Counted from the first letter of the stretch, positions 18,270-26,504 are shown. The stretch is 64,000 nt of DNA from Halomonas korlensis (GCF_900116705.1 NZ_FPBP01000006.1:147661-211660); one strand, 5' to 3'. A program made the numbers and translations. The notes: generated from the letters alone by a model not told the origin.

Positions 18270-18650
18270 AAGTGCAGCGGGCCTGGTATGTTTAAAAAAC
18301 TAGCAGGTTGATTATAGCTCGGCAAGCATCATCCATAGAAAAACAGGCTTTTCTTTACGCTTATACTTCTAATTCAAAAAATTGAAGGTAACGCATTTAG
18401 CTATGTTTTAAATTCGGCATGCTAGATATTTAACAATTGTTTTTCACTCGTAGCATGGTCTCGATGAGGATATTTTACTATAGAGAAACAGTAAATAGCG
18501 ATTGAAGTGAATGGTCTCAACATGGCGATCCACCCTGAAAAACCGCTGCCGTCTCACATCCAGTTTGTGTCAGCGGCGGCTCGCTTCTACGCTGACAGAC
18601 AGGGATGAGGGTTATCCCTGTTTTCACTCTTCCATGGAAAGGAGGCTGAT

Positions 18651-18857
18651 ATGACCCGTGGTCTTGGCGGACATTCCCCTGCGAACGTGACGCACCATCT
18701 CAAAGGCACCGATTTTCCTGCCTCGCGCGCGGATATTGAGCAACAGGCCCAAGAGAATGGTGCCGACGATGAGATTCTTGAAGTGGTTCGCAACATGCCT
18801 GACAGAGAGTACGAAGACATGGCAGACGTATTGAAAGGAGTGGGTGAGGCCGAGTGA
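18651..18857 (+). CDS. DUF2795 family small stress-associated protein, copy 1
   Basis: A 68-residue soluble protein of the DUF2795 type. The opening GLGGHSPANVTHHLKGTDFPAS and the closing NMPDREYEDMADVL fit the family's small helical fold, in which the D-F/Y-P-A-S-K/R-x-x-L-like segment and the late P-x-x-x-Y-x-x-M-x-x-V segment are conserved. The ATG has a near-perfect AGGAGG five nt upstream. A second, diverged copy lies at 22795-23013 on the other strand. The family is often found next to KGG-repeat and other general-stress proteins, as here. No molecular function is known. Confidence 0.8.
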   Translation: MTRGLGGHSPANVTHHLKGTDFPASRADIEQQAQENGADDEILEVVRNMPDREYEDMADVLKGVGEAE

Positions 18858-18924
18858 CACTCGCGCAGACGTCGCGAAACAAGGGAATCGTCAATGTCGC
18901 AAGCGAGATCGGCCGTTAACGAAC

Positions 18925-18951
18925 AAGGCCAGAGGAAGTTCCTCTGGCCTT
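18925..18951. terminator. Bidirectional hairpin between convergent stress genes
   Basis: A perfect inverted repeat of 13 bp around one central base (AAGGCCAGAGGAA and its complement). It sits midway between the ends of the DUF2795 gene (18857) and the KGG gene (19017). Each side is followed by only one or two T, so termination strength is uncertain. Confidence 0.6.
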
Positions 18952-19016
18952 GTGATACACGTTCGAAACAGTGACATTGAAGCGATCAGGTCACCGTCAT
19001 ACGCTTGCTTGGCCCA

Positions 19017-19304
19017 TCAAGAATTGCGGCCGCCTCCTCTGCTGTGTTCGCCGCCTTTCTTGCCAGCCTCAGAGGCCTTTTCAGGATCATTGGCGAAGTT
19101 ACCACCGCTCTGTTGGCCACCCTTTTGACCCGCTTCAGAGGCTCGCTCCGGGTCGTTGGCGAAATTACCACCACTCTGTTGGCCGCCTTTATGGCCTATG
19201 TCTTCATAAAACTCCCTGTCATGGCTCTGTGATGTCGCTTCGCCACCTTTCTTGCCCGCTTCACTTGTTGACATACCCTTATCGTCTTTGCGTTTATCAG
19301 CCAT
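19017..19304 (-). CDS. KGG-repeat stress protein (YciG / con-10-like)
   Basis: A 95-residue, highly hydrophilic and probably disordered protein with a stress-induced KGG motif array. The unit GQQSGGNFANDPE(R/K)ASEAG occurs twice in tandem and is flanked by KKGGEATSQSHDREFYEDIG and a closing KKGGEHSRGGG. Such proteins are induced by desiccation, salt and stationary phase in other bacteria; the mechanism is unknown. The ATG at 19304 has AAGGAG close upstream; an upstream in-frame ATG at 19388 gives an extension unlike the family. The gene converges with DUF2795 copy 1. A damaged second copy lies at 23319. Confidence 0.88.
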   Translation of the reverse strand: MADKRKDDKGMSTSEAGKKGGEATSQSHDREFYEDIGHKGGQQSGGNFANDPERASEAGQKGGQQSGGNFANDPEKASEAGKKGGEHSRGGGRNS

Positions 19305-19583
19305 GATAGTCTCCTTACAGTCGTCCTTAACAAAAGTTAATACATTTTGGTAACGCTTAGCTCGCTTACCTTGCGAAGCATGTATCAACCTGGAGTTTTT
19401 AGAATAGACGCTATTCGGTAGCTTGCAAGCCTTTAGTTTCCTGATACGTGTTTAAACGTTAATTTTTTAATTTCTGTGTTACTTATTTAAATCTGAGTTA
19501 ACGATATCAGGAGTGGCGCTGGGTATCCTGCATCAACATTGGCTTGACACGGCGAACTACTACCCTTCGTTGAGTCGTACATC

Positions 19584-20006
19584 ATGGGCCATATGCTATA
19601 CAAGGTGGACACAGATGCCTCACGCCTGGAGAAGCGGCAACCAATCACCTTGCTCTCCGATGCCAAGCACTACCCGCCAGCGATAATGTCAGCCATCGAA
19701 ACGGCTAACGAGTCGGTGTTATTCGAACAATACCTGTTTGCGTCCGGACGCCTCGCTGATCGTCGGCGCCTTGGTCCAGGTCGCCGATCGTGGCGTTCAT
19801 GTCCAGGTGCTCCTCGACCGCTACGGTGCCAAAGGCCAGAAACACCGTGACTGAGCGCGGCTCATGCGGGCAGGGATGGCCCTGCGCTTGTTTAATCCGC
19901 TCTTTATGGGCGGCTGAGCATCCTCCTGACTCGCGCTCATCGCAAGCGGGTACTGGTGGATCGCTGCGTGGCCCTCACAAGGGGCTGTACTACGGTTAAC
20001 CCGCTG
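19584..20006 (+). pseudogene. Decayed phospholipase D / cardiolipin synthase-like gene
   Basis: Homology to PLD-family proteins is spread over three frames. The first frame gives a normal start with PAIMSAIETANESVLFEQYLF, then is lost near 19740. A second frame continues with ASLIVGALVQVADRGVHVQVLLDRYGAKG, meets a TGA at about 19850, and goes on with ARLMRAGMALRLFNPL. A third frame gives RAHRKRVLVDRCVALTRG, which is the remains of the first HKD motif. The second half of a PLD gene is missing. At least two frameshifts and three stops exclude function. An intact relative is at 21484-22686, so this is likely the decayed member of a duplicated stress module. Confidence 0.85.
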
Positions 20007-20176
20007 GTATATCGAAGCGTAGAAAGCGCCCCTGATAAAAGGAAAGAAATTCTTTTAAGATATTGAAATATATAATAATTTTTTTTACCGCAATGGCGAG
20101 ATACTAAGAGCAAAATATACCTAGGAAAGCAAGCGGGCTTGGCCAAGCGCTTGTAAAAAGCCATGGAGGCAGAAAG

Positions 20177-21487
20177 ATGACACGTAACGTATTTATCCCG
20201 GCGTTGGAGAAACAGCAACGCAGAGAACTCGAAACACTGCGTAGTGCAGAAGAGCTTGCATTTTATGGCTTACTGGATGTGGAAACGTTGGTCGAACCGG
20301 AATCGTTTTCTTTTGACCGGCTGCTTGAACAGGCCCGCCACGAGCTGCAACAGGCCCTCGACACTGTTGGCTCTGTCGATGGCATCATTGCCCACTGGGA
20401 TTTTCCTACCAGCGTTTTGGTGCCGATCCTGTGCAAGGATTACGGCATCCCCGCTCCGCCGCTTGAGAGTGTGCTTAAATGCGAACACAAATACTGGAGC
20501 CGGATGGAACAGAAGCAAGTGATCCCTGAACATGTGCCTGGTTTCTGCTCGGTCGACCCTTTCGCGGCGGATCCTCTGGGGCAGGTAACGCTCGACTATC
20601 CGTTCTGGCTCAAGCCGGTCAAGGCCTTTTCCTCCCAGCTTGGCTTCAAAATCGAGAATGCAGAGCAGTTTCATACGGCTATCAGCGAGACGCGTGAAAC
20701 GATTCATCATTTTGGCGATCCGTTCAACGAGGCACTTGGCCACATCGAACTGCCTCCCGAGATTCAACAGGCCAACGGGAACACCTGTATTGCCGAGCAA
20801 ATTATTTCGGGCATACAGGGGGCACCGGAGGGCACCATGTTCCAAGGAGAATTCAATGTGCACGGGGTGTTCGACCAGCCCGTGGATGAAGGCGCCACCC
20901 TGTTCGACCGCCTGGAGTATCCTTCCAGCCTGCCGGAGCGGATTCAGCGGCGAATGCTAGATGCCAGCAAGCGCTTCCTCGAGCATATCGGCTTTGACAA
21001 CGGTTGCTTCAATGCCGAGTTCATGTGGGACGAGGAGAGCGATCAGCTGTGGCTGGTCGAGTTCAATACGCGCATTTCCCAGTCGCATAGCGAAATGTTC
21101 ATCATGGTCGACGGCATGTCCAACCACGAGGTGGCCCTTGACATTGCCCTGGGACAGCGCCCCTCGTTAGTCAATCGGCAAGGCCAGTTTCCGGTAGCCG
21201 CTAAATGTCTCATCCCCCATAAGCACGAGGATGCCATCGTCAAGCGCGTACCCAGCCAGCAAGAGTTGGCTGAACTCAGCGAGCGCTTTCCTGGCACCAT
21301 GATCAAGCTGGACATCGCGCCGGGCATGCAGCTGAGTGACCTGCCGAATCAAGACAGCTTTTCGTATCACATCGGTACGATCTATCTTGGTGCGGATAGC
21401 CACGAGGCGCTACGAGAGCGGTACCGCACCTGCCTGGATGCCCTGCATTTTGAGTTCGACCCCGTATTGGAACAAAGCGAACAGTGA
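20177..21487 (+). CDS. ATP-grasp domain protein
   Basis: A 436-residue protein with the carbamoyl-phosphate-synthase-like ATP-grasp architecture. The N-domain includes VDGIIAHWDFPTSVLVPILCKDYGIP; the central region has YPFWLKPVKAFSSQLGFKI, with the ATP-binding Lys; then CIAEQIISG. The catalytic strand is CFNAEFMWDEESDQLWLVEFNTRIS, where the Glu and Asn residues are the usual Mg2+ ligands. The C-terminus has PVAAKCLIPHKHEDAIVKR, like the tail of biotin-carboxylase-type ligases. It should activate a carboxylate with ATP and join it to an amine or other nucleophile; the substrates are unknown. A GGAGG lies upstream of the ATG. The stop overlaps the GTG start of the PLD gene, so the two are translationally coupled. 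Confidence 0.85.
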   Translation: MTRNVFIPALEKQQRRELETLRSAEELAFYGLLDVETLVEPESFSFDRLLEQARHELQQALDTVGSVDGIIAHWDFPTSVLVPILCKDYGIPAPPLESVLKCEHKYWSRMEQKQVIPEHVPGFCSVDPFAADPLGQVTLDYPFWLKPVKAFSSQLGFKIENAEQFHTAISETRETIHHFGDPFNEALGHIELPPEIQQANGNTCIAEQIISGIQGAPEGTMFQGEFNVHGVFDQPVDEGATLFDRLEYPSSLPERIQRRMLDASKRFLEHIGFDNGCFNAEFMWDEESDQLWLVEFNTRISQSHSEMFIMVDGMSNHEVALDIALGQRPSLVNRQGQFPVAAKCLIPHKHEDAIVKRVPSQQELAELSERFPGTMIKLDIAPGMQLSDLPNQDSFSYHIGTIYLGADSHEALRERYRTCLDALHFEFDPVLEQSEQ

Positions 21488-22686
21488 TTTCGACAAAGCC
21501 ATGCCTACGCGCTTCAGGCGCCGAGGTTAACTCGTTCCAGTACCAGAAGGTGCTGGAGGGAACCCTAGGTCACTCCTTTAGCGGCGGCAATCGAGTAAGA
21601 GTGCTGCGCAACGGCATCGAAATATTTCCCCCCATGATCGAGGCCATCCGTCAAGCATGCTTCAGCGTGGATCTCCTCACCTTCGTCTATTGGAAGGGGG
21701 CTGTGGCACGGCGGTTCGCCGATGCCTTGATAGAGCGCGCCAAGGCCGGGGTACGGGTGCGTGTCATCCTGGACGCTATCGGGGCACTAAAGATGTCGAA
21801 GTCGCTGATCGAACAGATGCGGGCAGCGGGTGTGCACGTTGCGTGGTTCCGCCCACCTGCCCGCTGGCAATTTTGGAAATTGGACAACCGCACACACCGA
21901 AAGGTACTCGTCTGCGACGGACGAATCGCCTTTACCGGGGGGGTCGGCATTGCCGAGGAGTGGGAGGGCGATGCACGCAACCCCAACGAATGGCGGGACA
22001 CCCATTTTCAAGTTGAAGGGCCCGCTGTCCCCGGGCTACAGGCCGCCTTCCTCGACAATTGGGTGGAGGCTGGCCGGCCAATGCAAGATGATGTGACCCA
22101 GATCGGCTACGCCGAAACCCTCCAGCCGCTTGGCAAGAGCCATATCCAGGTGGTCAAGACGACCGCTGCGGTGAACTGGAGTCCCATCGCTACCCTGTTT
22201 CATGTCTTGCTCACTCTGGCGCGTCATAAGGTGCGCATCACCACGGCCTACTTCGTGCCTAACGCTGCGATGGTGCAGCTCCTGAAGAAGACGGCCCAGC
22301 GCGGTGTGGATGTACAGGTCCTGATTCCTGGCCCGCATCACAACCATCGGATGGCCCAGTTGGCGCAGGAAGATGAATACGTCCCGCTCATGCAGGCGGG
22401 AGTCCGGATGTGGAGATACCAGCCCAGCATGCTGCACGCCAAGATTATCACGGTAGACGATGTGGTCGCCTGTGTCGGGTCGGCCAATTTTGATCAGCGC
22501 TCCATGAGCAAGGATGACGAGTTGGCCTTGCTCATTCTGGACGAGGCGGTGTTGAGCGAACTCGACCGCCACTTTGAAGAAGACCGTACTCGCGCTATGG
22601 AAATGCATGCCGAAGATTACCACCAGCTTGATCTGTTCAGGAGGGCAAAGACCACAGTCGCCAGCCTGTTTCGAAACCAGACGTGA
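21484..22686 (+). CDS. Phospholipase D-like / cardiolipin synthase-type protein
   Basis: A 400-residue PLD-superfamily protein with both HKD motifs: THRKVLVCDGRIAFTGG in the first half and LHAKIITVDDVVACVGSANFDQRS in the second. The layout matches bacterial cardiolipin synthases of the ClsB type, but the usual N-terminal membrane helices are missing. The first 30 residues are not family-like, so the protein may be peripheral to the membrane. It starts with GTG, which overlaps the stop of the ATP-grasp gene by 4 nt. Substrates could be phosphatidylglycerol or another phosphodiester. It is the intact paralogue of the pseudogene at 19584. It ends close to the convergent DUF2795 copy 2. Confidence 0.88.
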   Translation: MISTKPCLRASGAEVNSFQYQKVLEGTLGHSFSGGNRVRVLRNGIEIFPPMIEAIRQACFSVDLLTFVYWKGAVARRFADALIERAKAGVRVRVILDAIGALKMSKSLIEQMRAAGVHVAWFRPPARWQFWKLDNRTHRKVLVCDGRIAFTGGVGIAEEWEGDARNPNEWRDTHFQVEGPAVPGLQAAFLDNWVEAGRPMQDDVTQIGYAETLQPLGKSHIQVVKTTAAVNWSPIATLFHVLLTLARHKVRITTAYFVPNAAMVQLLKKTAQRGVDVQVLIPGPHHNHRMAQLAQEDEYVPLMQAGVRMWRYQPSMLHAKIITVDDVVACVGSANFDQRSMSKDDELALLILDEAVLSELDRHFEEDRTRAMEMHAEDYHQLDLFRRAKTTVASLFRNQT

Positions 22687-22794
22687 TGGAAGGGCTTGGC
22701 ATGTAGGCATCGCTGTTCGAGAAACTTTTCATAGCAATTGCTAGTGCCCCACCGTGGAAAAAGAAGGTAGCGACTCCCAGTCCGGTGCGGTCCG

Positions 22795-23013
22795 CTAGGC
22801 TGTAGATGATCCCTGTAAACTTTTTCCCGACGTTACATCGGCCATGCTGCCATATTCCTGGTCGGGCATGTTGCGTATGATATCAAGGACATCCTCTCCT
22901 GCGCCGTTATCCTTGGCATGTCGCTCAAGGCCGGTGCGGCTTGCAGGAAAATCTATTCCACTAAGGTGATGCGTCACGTTAGCGGGGGATTGGCCACCGA
23001 GTCCTCGTGTCAT
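22795..23013 (-). CDS. DUF2795 family small stress-associated protein, copy 2
   Basis: A 72-residue paralogue of the protein at 18651. The opening GLGGQSPANVTHHLSGIDFP and the NMPDQEYGSMADV segment are shared; the final ten residues differ, suggesting drift at the C-terminus. The ATG at 23013 has AGGAGG seven nt upstream; the upstream extension to 23091 is not conserved in copy 1. It converges with the PLD gene and is divergent from the damaged KGG copy. Confidence 0.8.
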   Translation of the reverse strand: MTRGLGGQSPANVTHHLSGIDFPASRTGLERHAKDNGAGEDVLDIIRNMPDQEYGSMADVTSGKSLQGSSTA

Positions 23014-23318
23014 GAGCTTTCCTCCTATTAAGCCAGAAGATAGCGAGCATGTTCCCGTCTCTGATAAATAGAAGGCATCGACCGAGGGCACAAGGTATTT
23101 GGATGTACGTTCTACTCTTGCTTATTTAATTTCTCCTTGCCTACAGGGGTAAGCTTTCATTTTAACCGAATTTAAATAAAAGTTAGTTTTTAACCTACCC
23201 TTATTCTTCTTTAAAAAACATATGTATCAAGTAAATTGGCTAATATAAGGTAGTTGGCCTAGGGTTCATGAATATACCGCTGCCTTGAACCATTTGCCAT
23301 CGCGAAACGGAGGCCGGC
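23014..23318. other. AT-rich divergent leader region
   Basis: About 300 nt between DUF2795 copy 2 and the KGG pseudogene. The part from 23110 to 23260 is strongly AT-rich with many A and T runs, and probably carries promoters for both directions. I could not single out one convincing promoter. No gene seen. Confidence 0.4.
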
Positions 23319-23489
23319 ATGGCTGACAAGCGCAGGGCAAGCAACGAAAGCAGGGGTGTTAATGAAGCGGGCAAGAGAAGTGGAGATACTACCTCGCAAG
23401 CCCATGGAAAAGAATTCTATATTGATACCGTCCTGAAGGGCGGTTAGAAGGGAGGCAGGAACAGCAACAGCGGCGGGCGCAACTTTTAA
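23319..23489 (+). pseudogene. Truncated second KGG-repeat stress protein gene
   Basis: The frame starts with a good ribosome site (GGAGG, five nt) and MADKRRASNESRGVNEAGKR, clearly related to the intact KGG protein at 19017-19304. After 42 codons it meets TAG at 23445, where the sister gene has a Gln codon. The same frame then continues KGGRNSNSGGRNF to a TAA at 23489. A single C-to-T change therefore explains the stop. Both internal repeat units of the sister gene are also missing. A 42-residue product could still be made. Confidence 0.8.
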
Positions 23490-23627
23490 GGAGAGTTTGC
23501 TGCGGCTGCTGGGTGGTTAATTGCCCAAGGAGGCTTCGCGCCGCAGGGAGGTGGCCTAAACTCGGAGGTTCTAGCTGCAGGACTGTAGCCTAGGCGAGGC
23601 GGCATCACGGGACGACAAGGAAAGTCA

Positions 23628-24740
23628 ATGACACGAGAAAAGCGAGGGAGCGTGGTCGTTTATACGGGGCCTGAACAGGAACCCGAACATCAGCGAACTT
23701 CGCACCACGAGGTTGCTCGGCGTCTCGCCAGTCTCCTGGGGCGGGCTTTTGCCGGTGAGTATGATGCCTCCGCAAATTACCGGGAATCACTATATTTCGT
23801 CCCGATAGATGCCATCGTTATAGATGAAGCCCGCCGATTGGGTATACGGGATGAGCATGACCTGTTCGGCGGTGTCGTATCGCAACCTTTCATGGCCACC
23901 AAGGCAATCGCACATCCGCTGTGTGGTAACCATGCGACAGCACCGCCGGGATGGTCCGAGGACTTCTGCCGGCGAGTGAGCGACGCCGTGCTTACCGGTT
24001 ACTCGGCGTTTTCCCTTGAAGATGCCCATGCGGCGGGACTGCGCCTACTCGAGTGCGGTCCGGCGCGCATCAAGTCGGTACGGGCCACCGCCGGACGAGG
24101 GCAGGCCGCCGTTAGCGATGCTGCTGACCTCACTCGAGTATTGAACACACTGGATGCCGAGGAAGTGGCGATTCATGGCCTTGTGCTCGAAGAGCATCTC
24201 GCTGACGTCACGACCTATAGCGTCGGGCAGGTCCGCGTTGGGGAATACCAGGCTTCCTACTACGGTACGCAGCACCTCACCGAAGACAATGAAGGTGCCA
24301 TGGTTTACGGCGGCACGGATCTGGTAGTCACCAGGGGCGATTTCGAAGCGCTGCTTGCGTTGGAGCTTCCCGTGGAAATCCTACGCGTGATAGCGCAAGC
24401 CTTGGTGTTCGACACGGCGGCGACAGAGTGTTTTCCAGCCTTTTTCGCCTCGCGCCGAAACTACGATGTGGCATGCGGGAGCGATGCACGGGGTAATCGG
24501 CGAGTCGGTGTGCTGGAGCAGTCGTGGCGCATCGGTGGCGCGAGCAGCGCCGAAGTGGTTGCGCTTGAAGCCCTGCAAGCGACACCGGCCCCGCGAGTCG
24601 TAAGCGCTTCATCGCATGAAATCTACGGCACGAAGAAGACACCACCTTCGGATGCCACCATTCTCTATAGCGGGGTTGATGCAGACGTAGGGCCGATAAC
24701 AAAGTGCGTCACGGTGAACGCTTATGACGACAAGCAGTGA
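23628..24740 (+). CDS. DUF3182 family protein, predicted ATP-grasp-like
   Basis: A 370-residue cytosolic protein recognised as DUF3182. Family stretches include YFVPIDAIVIDEARRLGIRDEHDLFGGVV, SQPFMATKAIAHPL, GYSAFSLEDAHAAGLRLL, the SVGQVRVGEYQASYYGTQ region and GVLEQSWRIGGASSAEVVAL. The arrangement of a Lys-containing strand followed by a GRGQ loop and a late Glu/Ser-rich strand looks like a diverged ATP-grasp fold; that is inference. The ATG has AAGGA upstream. Its 3' end overlaps the start of the alpha/beta hydrolase gene by 17 nt, and the lipoprotein gene follows, so the three are probably one operon. No enzymatic function is known for the family. Confidence 0.85.
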   Translation: MTREKRGSVVVYTGPEQEPEHQRTSHHEVARRLASLLGRAFAGEYDASANYRESLYFVPIDAIVIDEARRLGIRDEHDLFGGVVSQPFMATKAIAHPLCGNHATAPPGWSEDFCRRVSDAVLTGYSAFSLEDAHAAGLRLLECGPARIKSVRATAGRGQAAVSDAADLTRVLNTLDAEEVAIHGLVLEEHLADVTTYSVGQVRVGEYQASYYGTQHLTEDNEGAMVYGGTDLVVTRGDFEALLALELPVEILRVIAQALVFDTAATECFPAFFASRRNYDVACGSDARGNRRVGVLEQSWRIGGASSAEVVALEALQATPAPRVVSASSHEIYGTKKTPPSDATILYSGVDADVGPITKCVTVNAYDDKQ

Positions 24741-25494
24741 AAGGATCAAGATAGCGGTGGAGAGCGAACAGGTTAACGGAACTGTTCTTTCACCTGAATC
24801 CAGGCTGCCCGGCGTGTTGTTCGTGCATGGTTGGGGTGGCAGCCAGGAGAGCGACCTCATTCTGGCCAAGCGCATCGCCGCCCTTGGCTGTATTTGCCTG
24901 ACCTTCGACCTGCGCGGGCATGGCGGAACAATGGCGCAGCAACAGACCGTCAGCCGGGCGGATAACCTACGCGACGTTATCGCGGCTTACGACGTACTGG
25001 CCGACAACCCCGATATCGATCGCTCCGCAATTGCCGTAATGGGCAACAGTTACGGTGGTTATCTGGCCTCGATGCTGACCACACAGCGTCCGGTGAGATG
25101 GCTGGCGTTGAGTGTGCCCGCGCTGTATCGGAATGCGGAGTGGGATGTGGCCAAGCACCACCTCGACCGGGAGGACCTCGCTCAATATCGCATCACACGT
25201 GTGGATCCGACAGAGAACAAGGCGCTGGCCGCTTGTTCGCGGTTCGAGGGGGATGTCCTGCTCGTCGAGGCCGAGCATGACCATCTGATTCCGCACGAAA
25301 CCATCATGAACTATCGCCGGGCCTTCGAGAAGGCACACTCGCTGACGCATCGCATCGTGGATGGCGCCGATCACGCCATGAGTAGCGAAACCTGCCAGCA
25401 GGCCTATACGTCCGTCCTCTCCTCTTGGGCGATGGAAATGATCGTCGGGCGACGTATCGGCTTCATGGAGTCGAGCCTGTTACGCACCCCCTGA
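24724..25494 (+). CDS. Alpha/beta hydrolase (dienelactone hydrolase/peptidase-like)
   Basis: A 256-residue soluble alpha/beta hydrolase. It has the oxyanion motif VLFVHGWGGSQESD, the nucleophile elbow AVMGNSYGGYLASML with catalytic Ser, the acid in a VLLVEAEHDHLIP strand, and the catalytic His in VDGADHAMS. The elbow and order resemble acyl-aminoacyl-peptidase or dienelactone-hydrolase relatives. Its reading frame overlaps DUF3182 by 17 nt, which implies coupling. Substrate unknown; hydrolysis of a conjugate formed by one of the neighbouring ATP-grasp-like proteins is a speculative possibility. Confidence 0.85.
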   Translation: MTTSSERIKIAVESEQVNGTVLSPESRLPGVLFVHGWGGSQESDLILAKRIAALGCICLTFDLRGHGGTMAQQQTVSRADNLRDVIAAYDVLADNPDIDRSAIAVMGNSYGGYLASMLTTQRPVRWLALSVPALYRNAEWDVAKHHLDREDLAQYRITRVDPTENKALAACSRFEGDVLLVEAEHDHLIPHETIMNYRRAFEKAHSLTHRIVDGADHAMSSETCQQAYTSVLSSWAMEMIVGRRIGFMESSLLRTP

Positions 25495-25524
25495 GCGGAA
25501 TCATGCGTAGATCAGGAGGTTGAT

Positions 25525-26418
25525 ATGCAGATCCGACGAAGCGAACAGGGGCTCAGGAATGGCGGTTGGGGGTGGGCTGGAAGGCTACTGATTGTCGCGG
25601 TGCCCGCATTGGCAGGCTGCGGCTTTCCCAACGATATCGAGCATACCACCGAGAAGATACGCGGCGGTGTGCTGAATGTCGGGCTGGCGGAAAATCCCCC
25701 TTGGGTGATACGTACTGATGCCGGCCCTGCCGGGCTCGAGCCGGAGATCATCCAGGAACTCGCTGAAGAACTGAATGCGGAAATTGAATGGCATTGGGAT
25801 AGCGATAGCAACCTACTAGCCGCACTGCAACATGGCCAGCTCGATCTGGTTGCCTGCGGGTTTACCGAGAACTCACGCCTTAGCACGTTCGCCGCGTCTA
25901 CCAAGCCCTATTACGCAAGCCGTTATACCGTGGGCGTTCCCAAGGGTGAGGAATTGCCGGCTTCGCTTGAAAACCTAAAAGTTGCCATGCATCCCGTGGG
26001 TCACTTCAACAAGCCGCTACGCGACGAGGGGGCAAGGCCGGTGCAGGAGGCTAACCTCGCCGGTACCGACGGGGCAGTGGCTGCGCCAAGCTGGTGGCTC
26101 AGGGCGCATGGGTTTGAGCCGGGCGATTGGCAACTGGCCACCGACAAGCATGTCATAGCCCTGCCGAAGGGAGAGAACGCCTGGATGATGACCATGCAGC
26201 GTCATCTCAACGGTTACGACAATATTGGTCAGCGCTTTGGACTGGGGAGTCACCCCGCCACGCTCTTCAGAGAGCTGCTTTACTCATCGCCTGAGGGCGT
26301 TTTCGCCGACATTCAAAGAACGGCTGGCTTCGGCAACAGAATAGCCTTGGTCAAGCACCAGACAGGCCGCTTCCTGCTTGAACTCCGGTGTAAAAGATCG
26401 TCGTTTCCTGGTCATTAG
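25525..26418 (+). CDS. Substrate-binding lipoprotein, C-terminus replaced by IS sequence
   Basis: A 297-residue ABC-type amino-acid-binding-like protein. The N-terminus has a lipoprotein signal (LLIVAVPALAGC), followed by VGLAENPPWVIRTDAGPAGLEPEIIQELAEEL, the standard opening of bacterial SBP-3 domains. Only residues 1 to about 234 look native, ending near a LPKGENAWMMTMQRHL segment that is close to the usual end of this family. The last 60 or so residues are antisense to an IS3-type orfA fragment that begins at about 26227. The loss is therefore small and the lipoprotein may still fold. A perfect AGGAGG precedes the ATG. No permease genes are present, so it may sense or scavenge rather than transport. 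Confidence 0.78.
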   Translation: MQIRRSEQGLRNGGWGWAGRLLIVAVPALAGCGFPNDIEHTTEKIRGGVLNVGLAENPPWVIRTDAGPAGLEPEIIQELAEELNAEIEWHWDSDSNLLAALQHGQLDLVACGFTENSRLSTFAASTKPYYASRYTVGVPKGEELPASLENLKVAMHPVGHFNKPLRDEGARPVQEANLAGTDGAVAAPSWWLRAHGFEPGDWQLATDKHVIALPKGENAWMMTMQRHLNGYDNIGQRFGLGSHPATLFRELLYSSPEGVFADIQRTAGFGNRIALVKHQTGRFLLELRCKRSSFPGH

Positions 26419-26482
26419 ACACCTCGTGAACGGTGGCAATGTTACCATCTACGTTGGTGTCCGGTTTCATTGGACCACTACA
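26227..26482 (-). mobile_element. IS3-family element fragment: terminal end plus start of orfA
   Basis: Read on the minus strand from 26482, a terminal-repeat-like end (TGTAGTGGTCCAATGAAACC) is followed by an orfA start at 26415. The product begins MTRKRRSFTPEFKQEA and continues as a typical IS3 helix-turn-helix OrfA. Codon 44 is TGA where Trp is expected (26284-26286), and homology ends near 26227 after GGVTPQSKALT. orfB and the far end are missing. The fragment abuts and replaces the end of the lipoprotein gene. Confidence 0.82.
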
Positions 26483-26489
26483 GTACTTC

Positions 26490-26503
26490 GGGGGGGGGGG
26501 GGG
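26490..26503 (+). repeat. Run of 14 G
   Basis: Fourteen consecutive G at the junction between the IS3 fragment end and the IS5-type fragment. Such a run is a likely slippage site and also a likely place for sequencing or assembly error. Confidence 0.85.
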
Positions 26504-26504
26504 C

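Larger units (their letters stand above)
17876..18650. other. 775-nt gene-poor region with two terminators
   Basis: No convincing protein gene. 17876-18170 has near-average composition and nothing recognised. A plus-strand terminator-like hairpin lies at 18171-18202 and a strong minus-strand terminator at 18244-18269. From about 18290 to 18520 the DNA becomes clearly AT-rich, marking entry to the stress island. The minus-strand terminator has no protein gene upstream of it on that strand, which suggests a small RNA or a lost gene. Confidence 0.5.
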
